Positions 52,480-62,919 of a stretch of DNA of 64,000 bases are shown here, one piece after another. Position 1 is the first letter of the stretch. The number at the start of each line of letters is the position of its first letter. Source of the DNA: Microthrixaceae bacterium (GTDB lineage Bacteria > Actinomycetota > Acidimicrobiia > Acidimicrobiales > Microtrichaceae); NCBI GenBank assembly GCA_027493675.1, contig JAOSKI010000042.1:106218-170217 (forward strand), in the 5' to 3' direction. A program made the position numbers and the translations under genes. The notes below the pieces were generated by a model. It had not been told where the DNA came from and ran no database searches. It was given only the letters and a program-made list of their open reading frames with translations.

Positions 52480-53218
52480 TCAGCCGCGAATCGCCGCGCG
52501 GGCGAGGGCCGGCACGTTGGTGACCACTCCGTCGATCCCCATCGATACGAGCACCTCGATACGCCCAGGATCGTCGACGGTCCAGGTGTTCACCCGAAGT
52601 CCCGCCGCATGGGCGCTCTCGACGAACGCCTCGTCCACAAAGGGATCCCACGGATGGACGCAGGCGTGACCCCGGCCCACCGTGGAGGCGATCACATCGG
52701 GCCAGGAGTTCACATCCAGGACCAACTGCGCGGTGGGTGGCCCTCCCAGGGTCCGCACCCGATCGACCGTTTCGGGATCGAAGCTGGAGATGAGTATCTC
52801 CTGGACGATGCCGCTGCGCTCGCGCGCAGCGAGCAGGTCCAACACGGCATCCACCACATCCAAGCTCCGCGGAACATCATCGCCACCGAGATCGCCCGGG
52901 GAGTTCTTGATCTCCACGTTCACACCCATGTGTGCAGCACGCGCATTCGGTCTCTCGGCGCAGGCATCGAGCGCCGCGACCAGGTCGAGCACCTCCTCAG
53001 GCCGCTCCTGCGATGGGGGTGGACCAGACCAATCGCTTATCGTGATACCACGGATCGTGGTTGACGATCAGCGATCCATCGGAAGTGTGACGAACGTCAA
53101 GTTCCACCCAGTCGGCATCCTGATCGGCCGCGCCGACGAACGCATCCCGTGTGTTTTCAGGGTGATCCGCGGATGCGCCCCTATGGGCGATGGTGAGTGT
53201 GCCTTCGATGTCCGACAT
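52480..53218 (-). CDS. Glycerophosphodiester phosphodiesterase family protein
   Basis: About 245 residues. N-terminal [20 protein letters not shown] and [20 protein letters not shown] carry the catalytic HR, E/D and H residues. After an indel near 52995, [33 protein letters not shown] and [31 protein letters not shown] complete the barrel. No signal peptide, so probably cytoplasmic. It hydrolyses glycerophosphodiesters to glycerol-3-phosphate and an alcohol. Divergent from whiB. Confidence 0.93.
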
Positions 53219-53236
53219 CTTCTCGCAACTTTTCCC

Positions 53237-53265
53237 TTTACACCGACAGTGACCGCCGGTAGGTT
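53237..53265 (+). promoter_or_regulatory. Likely promoter of the whiB gene
   Basis: TTTACA (53237-53242) and TAGGTT (53260-53265) with a 17-base spacer match actinobacterial housekeeping promoters well. The predicted transcript would have a leader of about 145 bases before the whiB GTG. Confidence 0.55.
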
Positions 53266-53418
53266 CTGTTTGTTCACGGATTCACAAGTTCCCAGCCAGC
53301 AGTGCGGCTCCTCGGATCCACGCTCCGTGCGGGAAACCAACCGGATCCACGTGATGAAGACCCGAACCAACATCCGGGCGCGCCCCGCTGCGTGCCCGAT
53401 ATCCAACGGAGGACCCCA

Positions 53419-53715
53419 GTGGCCCTGATCTCGAGCCGGAGCCTGGACATTGCGAGCGACGACTGGCGGGCGACGTCCGCTTGCCGCGACACCGATCCCT
53501 CGCTCTTCTTCCCCGTTGGCACCACTGGCCCGGCCCTGGACCAGATCGCGTCGGCGAAGGCCGTATGCGGCACCTGCGAGGTGGCAGAGGAGTGCCTGCG
53601 CTTCGCTCTCGAGACGAACCAGGACTCCGGCGTGTGGGGTGGGCTCTCCGAGGAGGAGCGCCGACAGATCCGCCGCCAGGCCCGTGCGGCCGCGGCACGC
53701 CGCAACGCCTCCTGA
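53419..53715 (+). CDS. whiB1: WhiB-family iron-sulfur transcription factor (WhiB1-like)
   Basis: Intact, 98 residues from GTG 53419 with ACGGAGG upstream. The four cluster cysteines are in SACRDTD and AVCGTCEVAEECL, followed by GVWGGLSEEERRQIRRQAR, the Trp/Gly turn and basic DNA-binding tail. The gene faces a PdtaS-like kinase tail-to-tail, as whiB1 (Rv3219) faces pdtaS (Rv3220c) in M. tuberculosis, which supports WhiB1 rather than another WhiB. In mycobacteria WhiB1 binds sigma A and is sensitive to nitric oxide. Confidence 0.9.
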   Translation: MALISSRSLDIASDDWRATSACRDTDPSLFFPVGTTGPALDQIASAKAVCGTCEVAEECLRFALETNQDSGVWGGLSEEERRQIRRQARAAAARRNAS

Positions 53716-53766
53716 AGCGCTTGCGCCGAGCGCGGCTCGGGCAACTCGATCATCAGCCTGGAGAAC

Positions 53767-55356
53767 TCAGTCATCGGAGCTGCGGGGCACACGCAGTTCC
53801 ACGAGCGTGCCTGGTCGCGGCGGGGGTCCACCCCCGAGCGGAACTCGATGTGACCACCCAGATCATCGACCAAACCGCGCACGATCGACATGCCCAGGCT
53901 GGTGCCCTCCGAGAGATCGAACTCCCCACCCTCCAAACCGACACCGTCGTCACGCACGGTGATCCCCACACCGGAATCATCGTGGGACAGCGAGATCGAC
54001 ACCTTCCCCGTCGATCCCCGCCCAGCACCTCCGGGGGTAGGCGTGGTCCATGACGTTCTGCAGCAGCTCCGTGAGCACCACCGCAAGTGACGTCGCCTCC
54101 GGTGAGCCCACGTTGCCACCACTACCCAGGATCTCGAAGCTGACCGGCTTCTCGGGCGACGTGAGCCCGTCCTCCACCATCCGCACCAGGGGCCGCACTA
54201 TCTCGTCCAGGTCCACCTCGTCCGCCGCCGAGCCCCGCGACAGCGTCTCGTGCACCAGCGCGATCGAGCCGATGCGCCGGACCGACTCGTCGATGGCAGC
54301 CTTGGCACTCGGCTCGGACAACCTCCGACCCTGCAGGCGCAGGAGCGACGAGATCGTCTGAAGGTTGTTCTTCACCCGATGGTGGATCTCACGGATCGTC
54401 GCGTCCTTGGATATGAGCAGGCGGTCCCGGCTGCGAAGCTCCGACACGTCACGCATGAGCACAACGGCTCCGTCGACCTCTCCGGCAGCGAGCAGCGGGA
54501 TGCTGCAGGGAGACCACTGTGGTCTCACCGTGCTCGATGTCGTGGATCGCAGGGCGACGCGACAGGAACGAGCGGAACACGCCGTCACTCGCAGCACCCA
54601 GGTTGGACGCCAACTCCCCCAGGACCGCACCCGACACGCCGAGGCGCCGCAGGGCGGAGACCGCGTTGGGTGATGCGAACGTGACGCGACCGGTGGAGTC
54701 CACCAGCAGCACACCGTCACCGACCCTGGGACCACCCGCCGAGAGGACCTCCTCGTCGTGGAAGGGGAAGTCGCCGGCGGCAACCATCGTGGCCAGGCGG
54801 TCGAAGATCTCCAGATAGGTGCGCGCCAGATCCCCTGGCGGTCGGGCGAGTGCAAGCGGTGACTCCGCGCCATCACGGCGACCACGACACCGTTGTGGGT
54901 GACCGGCACGGCGGTCACCTTCACGGGCTGCCCGAGCCATTCGGATTCCACCACGTCCTCGGTGATGCGGCGCTCGGATGCGGCCTGTGCGACGAGGGGA
55001 CGCTGCAAGTCGTCCACTGTGCGCCCCACGACGTCCTCGGTGAAGAGCGTCTGGCCGGTGTTCGGACGGATCTGGTTCACCACCAGGTAGCGCGGCCGCG
55101 AACCCGGTTGCACCGGAAGCGGCACGTACAACAGCAGGTCCGAGAACGACAGGTCAGCGAGCATCGCCCAGCTGATCACGAGGCGCTTCAGGTGCCGTGA
55201 GGCGTCATGGTCGACCGGAGGCACCACCAGCGCCACGTGCTCGGCGGTGAAGTCCTCCTCCTCGTCCAACTCGACCTCCTTGGCCGCCGCAAGGTCACCA
55301 CGCAGCGGGGGCAGGAAGCGTGTCGGGTCCCCACCTGTGCCAGGTGACTCGTTCAC
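53767..55356 (-). CDS. pdtaS: PdtaS-like sensor histidine kinase
   Basis: About 529 residues. N-terminal GAF-like H_kinase_N domain (HLKRLVISWAMLADLSFSDL), a PAS-like middle (VGDGVLLVDSTGRVTFASPN), HisKA_2 phosphoacceptor TIREIHHRVKNNLQTISSLL and HATPase (VVLTELLQNVMDHAYP; GVGITVRDDGVGL; GTSLGMSIVRGLVDDLGG). No membrane segment, so a cytosolic sensor. Its usual partner PdtaR, an RNA-binding ANTAR regulator, is not in the window. Indels near 54840, 54500 and 54030; repaired C-terminus GTLVELRVPRSSDD. Confidence 0.9.
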
Positions 55357-56530
55357 GTCCAGATCCTCTCACCCAGCGCGAGCAACCCTCTCAGCGAATG
55401 GATGTCCTCGGTCTCGTACGGCACGGTGAGGACAAGGTCGGGCACCGACGACAGCTCGCTGCGCTGCTCGGCCTCGCGGTGTGCAACCACCTGGTAGTCG
55501 AGGTAGCTGGAGGCCGCCTCGGTCAGCACATGCGAAAGGTGGGCCTTGGGAACCTCCGGCTCGCCGAGCTCGTCCACCAGGTCCGCAGCCAACTTCGAGG
55601 CGTCGCGCTCGAGCGCCTTGGCCGACTCGGTCCCGGCCCGGTCGAGCATGTATTCCGGCAACACCTTGTTGAGCACGAGCGCACCGAGGTGGTACTCGCG
55701 ATCAGCCAGCAACTCACAGAAGAACTGCGCCTCGCGCGACGGTGTCACCTCCAGCGTGGACACGACCACGAAGGTGCTCTGCGGACTGCCCAGCAGCGCC
55801 GTCACCGCCCTCGCGCGTTCCACGAACCCGTCGTACATGGTCTGGAACAGCATGAAGAACTCCGCGATGTCCTCCAGGAACTGGCTGCCCAGGATCCGGT
55901 CGGCCACGGAGTAGAACGGCTTGGACGCGAGGCTCATCACCCGCGACCGGTACGGCGTGATCAACCAGCGCAACAGCCGCGAAGAGAAGAAGTCGGCCAT
56001 CCTCTCGGGTGCGTCGAGGAAGTCCAAGGCGTTGCGCGGGGAGGGGTGTCCACGACGATCAGGTCGTAGCGCCCCGAGGCGTGGATCTCGTAGAGCCGCT
56101 CCATCGCCACGTAGTCGTGGCTCTGGACGAACTTGCCGGTGATGTTCTGATACAGCGGGTTGGCGAGTATGGCGTCACGGGTCTCTGCATCTGGGGCGTG
56201 CAGGCCGATGAGCTCGTCCCAGGAAGCCTTGGTGTCGAGCATCGCCACCCACAGCTCACCCTCGGGCTCGACTCCTGCGTCGGTGAACGCCTCGGCGGGC
56301 ACCTCCACCTCGGTGTTGCCGAACCGCTCCAGGCCGAGCGCACTCGCCAGCCTGCGAGCCGGGTCGACCGTGAGCACCAGCACCTTCACATCCAGGTTCG
56401 CAGCCGCCACGGCCCCGATCGCCGCCGCTGTGGTGGTCTTGCCGACCCCACCGGACCCGGTGGAGATGACGACCTCCTTGGCCATGCACAGCTGTTCGAG
56501 GGTCCGCGCGCGGCTGGTCGCCCTGCTCAC
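55353..56530 (-). CDS. ArsA/Get3-like ATPase, second of a pair (Rv3680-like)
   Basis: About 392 residues. The P-loop is VVISTGSGGVGKTTTAAAIG: the signature lysine of the deviant Walker A (KGGVGKT) is Ser here. LVLTVDPARRLASALGLERF and DLIVVDTPP follow; an indel near 56045 separates the C-terminal half, which includes GSPQSTFVVVSTLEVTPSRE and LGALVLNKVLPEY. It overlaps both neighbours by 4 bases. Likely partner of the next gene upstream. Confidence 0.9.
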
Positions 56531-57477
56531 AGCAGTTCCTCCCCGAGCGCCTCGGCAATGCGTTGAGTGGCACGCGTGCCGTGCGACCGGTGGAACAGGT
56601 ACGGCACGTAGAGCACGGGCATGCCCGCGGGCAGTCCGTCACGCAGGCGCTCCAGGTGGGGAACGCTGCCACGGCGCATGTCCACCGCGAGCTGTGCACC
56701 GTCGAGAACGTGGCGCACCCCGGGACCCACCGCGTCGACCAGCGAACCTCGCACCTCGTCGGCTCCAAGACGTTCGAAGATCGCCTCCTCACCGTGGCTG
56801 AAGAGCTCCGGGAGGACCCGGTTCACGACCACCGTGGCAACGTCGATGTCGGTCTCGTCGCTCAGGCGCTCGATCAGCTCGAGGGACTCGGTGACCGGCA
56901 TCTCCTCGGGCGCGGTCACCAGCACGACGCCGGTCTGGGCCGGATCCGTGAGGATGTCGGTCATCCACTCGGTCTGGGACCGCACCACCCCCACGCTCAC
57001 GAGCTCCGATATGGCCACCGGTGACGCGAGTTGCCCGACGACGTGCCCGGTCGCCGCCGCGTCCACCACCACGAGGTCGTAGTTGTCCTCCTTGACCTCG
57101 TATGTGAGCTTTCCGACCGTGAGGATCTCCTTGACCCCCGGTGCCGCATTGGCCACGAAGTCGAAGGTCCGCGCGAGTGGGCCGAGGCGCGCCAGCAGCG
57201 GGATCCGGAGTTGGAGGCTCATGTACTCCTTCAGCGAAGCCTCGGTGTCCATGGCCATCGCGGTGAGTCCGTCACGCACGCGCACGCCCGCGAAAGACAG
57301 AGGCCCCACTCCGTAGAAGTCCGCGAGGTTGCCCTTGGCGTCGACCTCGCAGACGAGCGTGCGACGACCTTCACCTGCGGCCAGCACCCCCAGCGCGGAT
57401 GCGACCGACGTCTTGCCCACACCGCCCTTGCCGGTGACGAACAGCAGCCTCCGGTCCAGGAGCGGGACAGAGGACAT
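56527..57477 (-). CDS. ArsA/Get3-like ATPase, first of a pair (Rv3679-like)
   Basis: Intact, 316 residues. P-loop LLFVTGKGGVGKTSVASALG keeps the signature lysine. Switch regions LVCEVDAKGNLADFYGVGPL and YDLVVVDAAATGHVVGQLAS; C-terminal VPYLFHRSHGTRATQRIAEA. Lacks the metalloid-binding cysteines of true arsenite pumps. The pair corresponds to Rv3679-Rv3680 of M. tuberculosis, reported to form a heteromeric ATPase; the client is unsettled. Confidence 0.92.
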   Translation of the reverse strand: MSSVPLLDRRLLFVTGKGGVGKTSVASALGVLAAGEGRRTLVCEVDAKGNLADFYGVGPLSFAGVRVRDGLTAMAMDTEASLKEYMSLQLRIPLLARLGPLARTFDFVANAAPGVKEILTVGKLTYEVKEDNYDLVVVDAAATGHVVGQLASPVAISELVSVGVVRSQTEWMTDILTDPAQTGVVLVTAPEEMPVTESLELIERLSDETDIDVATVVVNRVLPELFSHGEEAIFERLGADEVRGSLVDAVGPGVRHVLDGAQLAVDMRRGSVPHLERLRDGLPAGMPVLYVPYLFHRSHGTRATQRIAEALGEELL

Positions 57478-57486
57478 CCGGTGGGC

Positions 57487-57729
57487 CTAGGACGAGAAGC
57501 CGATTGCGCGGCCGTCGCTGTCGGAGCCGATCTCGACGTACGCCACCTTGTCCGTGGGCACTCCGACGATCCGGCCGCGCTTGTCGGTCAGCCACAGAAC
57601 CGCACCGTCACCGCCGAGGGTCGAATCGATCGTCTCGCGCAGTTCGTCGGCGTCGGTGTCGTTCGCGAGCTGAACATCCACCTCACGTGCCGAGTAGGTA
57701 ACTCCTATGCGTACATCCACGGGCCTCAT
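57487..57729 (-). CDS. DUF3107 family protein
   Basis: Intact, about 80 residues: DVRIGVTYSAREVDVQLAND and KRGRIVGVPTDKVAYVEIGS match the small actinobacterial DUF3107 family. Function unknown. MRPVDVRIG at 57729 fits; the open frame extends 13 residues upstream without conservation. It lies nine bases from the ArsA pair and is divergent from the glycosyltransferase. Confidence 0.88.
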   Translation of the reverse strand: MRPVDVRIGVTYSAREVDVQLANDTDADELRETIDSTLGGDGAVLWLTDKRGRIVGVPTDKVAYVEIGSDSDGRAIGFSS

Positions 57730-57743
57730 GCTATATATCCCGC

Positions 57744-59034
57744 ATGCCCGGTCGATCATCGAAGGCACGCGACGCCGTCACGGTCGAGGCCGGCGCGGAC
57801 TGCTCCACGGGCCCCGAACGAGCGGGCACGGCCCTCGAGCCCGGCGAGACGCAGGGAACCTCGACGCCTCCGGATGGAGCACCGGTGCCGGCCCCGAGCG
57901 GGATCCGGGTCGTCGTGGTCTCCCACGGACCTCCCATGCGCGGTGGAATAGCCACCGTCGCCCTCGACATCGTCGAGGACGACCTGCTCAACGACGAGTT
58001 CGAGGTGGTCTTCTTCAACACGTCGCAGAACGACGCCGCCCGAGGTGAGTTCGGCATCCGCAACGTGACCCGCGCGCTGTCCCATGCATGGGGGACCTTC
58101 ATGCGCGCCCGACGGGGTGCGGTCGTGCACACCCATTCGGTGCAGGATCCGGTGTTCGTCGTCTGGCGACAAGTGGCGATCGCCACAGCCGCACGGTTGC
58201 GAGGAGCACGGGTACTCGGTCACAACCACTGCCAGCCCCCCTACATGGAACCTCCTGGCGGGTACAAGGTCTCACGGGCGCACCGATGGGGCTTCGCGGT
58301 GCTCGACCGCCTCGTCGACGCGAACATCCTCATCGCCGAGGCAGGACTGCCCAACATCGGCCAGTACATGCCGACGACCGATCTCCCGGTAATCGCCAAC
58401 TCGGTCGTGGTGTCCGAGATGGCGACCACGACGGCCGTCCACGAACCACCTGTGGTGTTGTTCGTGGGCGAGATGCTCGAGCGGAAGGGCATCGTGGTGC
58501 TACTGGATGCACTCGACATCCTCGACGCTCAAGGCGGCACCGACTACGAGCTTCGGATCATCGGTGACAACCGCCCCGGGCTGGAGCCCGACAAGGACGC
58601 CATGGTCGAGCTGATCCGTGAGCGGGGTCGCGCCGATGCGCATGACCGGTCCCCTGGCCCGTGACGAGGTGTACCGGCATCTCTCGGAGGCCGACGTGTA
58701 TGTGTTCCCGACCTACACCGAGGGGCAGCCGTTCACCGTGATCGAATCCCTCGCAGCTGGGGTACCGATCGTCGCGAGCGACATCCAGGCGATCACGAAC
58801 ATGATCGATGACGGCGTCAACGGCATCCTGGTCGCTCCGGGTGACTCGAGCGGTTTCGCAGCAGCCATCGGGGACCTGCTCGCCGACCCGGCGCGGCGAC
58901 GGTCGGTGTCTGCGGCCAATCGCGAGCTCGCCGGTGACCGCTTCGACCGCAGCGTCTTCCGGTCGCGGCTTGCCGAGCTGTACCGCCTGCACGGGCGACC
59001 CTCGCGGAAGGTGCTGCGCCGTCAACGCCACTGA
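57744..59034 (+). CDS. Family 4 glycosyltransferase
   Basis: About 429 residues after repair of one indel near 58625. An unconserved 50-residue N-terminus precedes the GT-B fold: IRVVVVSHGPPMRGGIATVA, ARVLGHNHCQPPYMEPPGGY, VVLFVGEMLERKGIVVLLDA, and the donor-binding motif YVFPTYTEGQPFTVIESLAA GVPIVASD with the E-x7-E glutamates. Sugar donor and acceptor unknown. Alone in its operon; its 3' end faces mrp across repeat copy 3. Confidence 0.9.
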
Positions 59035-59056
59035 CGCCGTCAACCTCGCCCAGTCA

Positions 59057-59109
59057 GCGAACTGAAGGGCGACAACCACCTATACGGTGCACCACAGCCT
59101 TCAGTTCGC
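59057..59109. repeat. 53-nt palindromic element, copy 3 (convergent junction)
   Basis: Arms GCGAACTGAAGG and CCTTCAGTTCGC (12 bp) with centre CCACCTATACGGT and CCAC. Flanks do not extend the stem. It lies 22 bases after the glycosyltransferase stop and 40 bases before the mrp stop on the other strand, a tail-to-tail junction like the other two copies. Confidence 0.88.
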
Positions 59110-59149
59110 CATGGCGGGTAGGCCCATGCGACGCAGGCCCGTGGGGGGC

Positions 59150-60295
59150 TCAGATGATCTTGAGCTCCGGGTGGGTCCGCCTGGTCGGGGCCAACTCGGT
59201 GTCGATGCTCTTCGCCAGCGACCTGAACGCAGAGGCCGCCTCCCCACCGGGATCGGTGACCATGATCGGACGGCCGGCGTCGCCGCCCTCGCGCAGCTCC
59301 GGCACCAGCGGTACCTGCGCAAGCAGTGGGACTTCGAGGCGCCTGGCGAGATCCTCCCCTCCCCCGGCGCCGAACAGCTCATAGCGCCTACCATCGTCTC
59401 CGGTGAACCACGACATGTTCTCGATCACGCCCTTGACCTCGAGGTTCACCTTGGGCCATGAACGCAGAGCGTTGGGCGACCCGCTGAGCGGCGGGCTGCG
59501 GAGTGGTCACCACGTACAGCTCCGAACGCGGCAGGAACTGCGCGAGCGACAGCGAGATGTCACCGGTGCCGGGTGGCAGGTCGATCACCAGGTAGTCGGG
59601 GTCGTCCCAGAAGACGTCGGTGAGGAACTGCTCGAGCGCCTTGTGGAGCATGGGGCCACGCCAGATCACGGGCTGGTCCTCCTCGACGAAGAACCCCATC
59701 GAGATGCAACGCACGCCGTATGCCTCAGGGGGACGATCATCTCATCGATCACCGTCGGCGGCCGGTCCACCCCGAGCATCCGCGGGATCGAGAAACCCCA
59801 CACGTCGGCATCCACCACCGCGACGCTCCGGCCCTGCTCGGCAAGCGCGATCGCGAGGTTCGTGGTCACCGACGACTTGCCCACACCACCCTTGCCGGAA
59901 GCGATCAGCAGCACACGGGTGCGCGAGCCCGGTTCCGCGAACGGGATCCTGCGACCTTCGGCATGGCCGTGCGCCGCCTGGGACCCAGCGGTCGCACCCG
60001 GGGTGCCGTGAAGGCTCTCGCGCAGCGAGGCCCGCTCCTCATCGGTCATCGCACCCCAGGTGACCTCGACGCGCTCGATCCCCGCGAGTGCAGTGACCGC
60101 AGCGTCGACCCGTGAATGGATCTCCTCTCGCATGGGGTGATCGGGGACCGTGAGGAGCACCTGCAACGACACGGTGGTGCCGTCCACCGACACGTCCCGG
60201 ATCATCCCCAGCTCGACCACCGAACGGCGCAACTCGGGATCCTGCACAGCTCTGAGCGCATCGACGACTTGTTCGGGGGTGACTGTGGAGGCCAT
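59150..60295 (-). CDS. mrp: Mrp/ApbC-type P-loop ATPase
   Basis: About 381 residues. N-terminal MIP18/DUF59 domain ([20 protein letters not shown]), deviant P-loop [60 protein letters not shown]. Iron-sulfur carriers of this family normally have a C-terminal CxxC after the ENMS motif; here it reads [20 protein letters not shown] with no cysteine. Indels near 59725 and 59455. A leaderless promoter may lie just upstream. Confidence 0.9.
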
Positions 60296-60304
60296 GAGTC
60301 CAAT

Positions 60305-60333
60305 TATTCATGAAATCGCTGTGATAAATCCAA
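60305..60333 (-). promoter_or_regulatory. Possible leaderless promoter of mrp
   Basis: An AT-rich island in an otherwise GC-rich gap. On the minus strand TTGGAT (60333-60328) and TGAATA (60310-60305) are 17 bases apart, with the mrp ATG starting at 60295, about where transcription would begin. Confidence 0.35.
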
Positions 60334-60371
60334 CAGGAGCCGACCGGCCCGTCCCGCCTGCCTGGCCGGGA

Positions 60372-60802
60372 TCAGACGATCGATGTGGCGATCCGAACAG
60401 CCACCGCCTCGGCAGCGGCGTCATCCGCGTAGCGGACGCGGGGCCAGAAGAACCCACGGAGCCCGTCACCCTTCGTACGCGGGACCACATGTGTGTGCAG
60501 ATGCGGGACCGACTGCGACACGAGGTTGTTCATGGCAACCAGCGTCCCGCGGCAGCCGAGCGCCTCGGGCAGCGCGGCCGAGACGCGCTGCACCGTGGCG
60601 AAGTAGCCTTCCAACTCCCCGCCGGCAGGTCCGCCAGTGTGACGTGGTGAGCGGCAGGCACCACGAGCACGTGACCCTCGAACAAGGGATGGTGATCGAG
60701 GAATGCGACCACCGTGCCGTCACGCCACACCTCGTGAGCCGCCACGTCACCGCGTACGATCCGGCAGAACACGCAGTCCTGTGGCGTGCCCCGATCCTTC
60801 AT
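60372..60802 (-). CDS. HIT-family nucleotide hydrolase
   Basis: About 143 residues. Zinc-site start CVFCRIVRGDVAAHEVW, HHPLFEGHVLVVPAAHHVTL, and the histidine triad QSVPHLHTHVVPR. One indel near 60620. Hint-like enzymes of this size hydrolyse adenosine phosphoramidates or AMP esters. It lies 76 bases upstream of mrp on the same strand and is divergent from the cysteine desulfurase. Confidence 0.93.
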
Positions 60803-61003
60803 CGCCGGCAGGATACCGGCCTCGGCGCACGCGGTGCCGACGCACCTCTACCCCGATGCCGGCGCGCCGAGACCGGCGACGGCACGTGGAATGCTGTGAG
60901 GGCTCTACCGTGAGACGGCCGTCGACGCAACCTCCTCCGCACCACGGCCGCGACGGCGTTGCACACCACGGTCCGCGACCAGAGGTCCACAGGAACACCG
61001 ACG

Positions 61004-62161
61004 ATGACCCGCATCTACCTCGACCATGCGTCAACCTCGGTCCTTCGCCCCGAGGCGCACCGGGCCACGTCCGACCACCTCGACGCCATGGCGTCGGGCC
61101 GGTTGGGCGACCCTGCCCGGATACACGCCGAAGGAATGGCGTCTCGGACCATCCTCGAGGACGCGCGCACCCGTATTGCATCCTGGCTCGGGGTACGGCC
61201 CCGCCAGATCGTGTTCACCTCGGGCGCCACCGAGTCCATCACGGCAGCGCATCACGGCGCCCGAGCACGGGCGGCCTCGTCTGGCCGCGAGGGCGTCGTG
61301 CTCACCGCCGTGGAGCACTCCTCGGTCACACGCAACTCGCTGCTCTGCCCCCACAGGATCGTCCCGGTCGACGCCTCGGGTCGGGTCACACCCGATGACG
61401 TGGTCCGTGCTGTCGATGCCGCGACCGCCCTGGTGCACATCCAGTGGGCGAACCACGAGTCGGGGGTCACCCAGCCAGTGCACGAGACGATCCGAGCACT
61501 GCGCGACAGCGCAGGTGACGACGAGGGTGCGCCGCTGGTGCACGTGGACGCTGCGCAGGCCGGCACCCAGGCACCCGATGCCGTCGCCGCCGGAGCCGAC
61601 CTTGTGTCGATCTCGGGCCTCAAGCTCGGCGGGACCGCCGGGCGCTGGCGTCCTCGTGATCCGCCGCAACCTCAGAATTCCCCGCTGCTTCCGGGTGGCG
61701 ACCAGGAACGTGCCCGACGAGCCGGCATGGAGAACATCGCCGCAGTGGTGGGCCTGGCCGCGGTCGCCGACCACCTGGCAACCCACGGTGCCGCCGAGAC
61801 CGAGCACATGCGCTCACTCGCAGGGCGGATCATCCGATGGGCCGACGGGGCCGACGGGATCGCGTTGCTCGGCGACCGCGTCCACCGGGCACCACACCTA
61901 GTCTGCCTGCAGCTCGAAGGCCTCGAACCCCAGCCCGTGCTGCTCAGGCTCGACCAAGCGGGCATCGCCGTGCACTCAGGGTCCTCATGTTCCTCGGAGG
62001 CCTTCGAGCCCTCACCCGTGCTGGCAGCCATAGGCGTCGACGCCCAACGGTCGTTGCGCATCTCGGTCGGCTGGTCGACATCCGACGGCGACGTCGATGC
62101 CGCTGTCTCGGCGCTCGACACAGCAGTGCGTGAACTGCGGGGGGCTGGCGAGCCGACATGA
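61004..62161 (+). CDS. Cysteine desulfurase (NifS/IscS-like)
   Basis: PLP enzyme of about 385 residues releasing sulfur from cysteine. MTRIYLDHASTSVLRPEAHR, FTSGATESITAAHHGA, VHVDAAQAGTQAPD, PLP lysine in LVSISGLKLGG, and the mobile-loop cysteine in HSGSSCSSEAFEPSPVL. Two compensating indels near 61645-61670. Typical neighbours (iscU, mnmA) are absent; mrp is close by but on the other strand. Overlaps the HAD gene by 4 bases (ATGA). Confidence 0.9.
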   Translation: MTRIYLDHASTSVLRPEAHRATSDHLDAMASGRLGDPARIHAEGMASRTILEDARTRIASWLGVRPRQIVFTSGATESITAAHHGARARAASSGREGVVLTAVEHSSVTRNSLLCPHRIVPVDASGRVTPDDVVRAVDAATALVHIQWANHESGVTQPVHETIRALRDSAGDDEGAPLVHVDAAQAGTQAPDAVAAGADLVSISGLKLGGTAGRWRPRDPPQPQNSPLLPGGDQERARRAGMENIAAVVGLAAVADHLATHGAAETEHMRSLAGRIIRWADGADGIALLGDRVHRAPHLVCLQLEGLEPQPVLLRLDQAGIAVHSGSSCSSEAFEPSPVLAAIGVDAQRSLRISVGWSTSDGDVDAAVSALDTAVRELRGAGEPT

Positions 62162-62831
62162 AGGATCACCCGCCCGCGGGTTGGACGCCGTCGTGTTCGA
62201 TCTCGACGGCGTCATCAGGCACTGGAACGACGACGAGCTCGACGTCCACGGAGCCCTCCACGGCCTTCCGCCCCGCGCCATCCTGGACGTCGGCTTCTCC
62301 GAGGAGCTGGGCCATGCCGCGGTCACCGGTCTACTCACCTACCGCGAGTGGATGGACCGTGTGCGCGCGGAGGTCATCGGAACCTGGGGACAGACTGCCA
62401 CGCCTGCACTCGACCGTTGGGAGGCCAACGTAAGCGAGGTCGACCGCCAGATGGTCGAGCTGCTGAGGGTCGTGCGCGCACAGGTGCCGGTGGCACTGCT
62501 GTCCAACGGCACCACCCGGCTACGCCGTGACCTTCCGTGCTCGGCCTCACCGACGAGTTCGACGTGATCTTCAACACCGCGGAGATCGGCATCGCCAAAC
62601 CCGACGAGGCGGTGTTCCGCCACGTCGCGTCCGACCTGGGCACTACACCAACGCGCACGGCATTCGTGGACGACCTGGCAGTGAACGTCGAGGGAGCCGC
62701 GACAGTGGGGATGCACTCCCACCGGTTCACTGAGCCGCGGACATCTCACCGGGTTCCTCAGATCGATGGGGATCCGTCTCAGACCGCCTCGCAGACGCCC
62801 CAGGCAGGGCCGGTCATCCCTCGGACGGTAG
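62158..62831 (+). CDS. HAD-family hydrolase
   Basis: About 224 residues. After an indel near 62180, motif I is VVFDLDGVIRHWNDDELDVH; motif II VALLSNGTTRLRRDL; after another indel near 62535, motif III/IV region EIGIAKPDEAVFRHVASDLG and TAFVDDLAVNVEGAATVGMH. The raw frame runs to 62890; one indel near 62745 gives LTGFLRSMGIRLR and a stop at 62831, preferred here. Probable phosphatase for a small metabolite. Confidence 0.85.
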
Positions 62832-62919
62832 GGAACGAGCGAACTCCGGGCGACCAGTGCGCTTGCGCGGCTAACGTCGCCACTGCCTGAGGGCGTGCGT
62901 TACGAAGGCGGAGGTGTCC

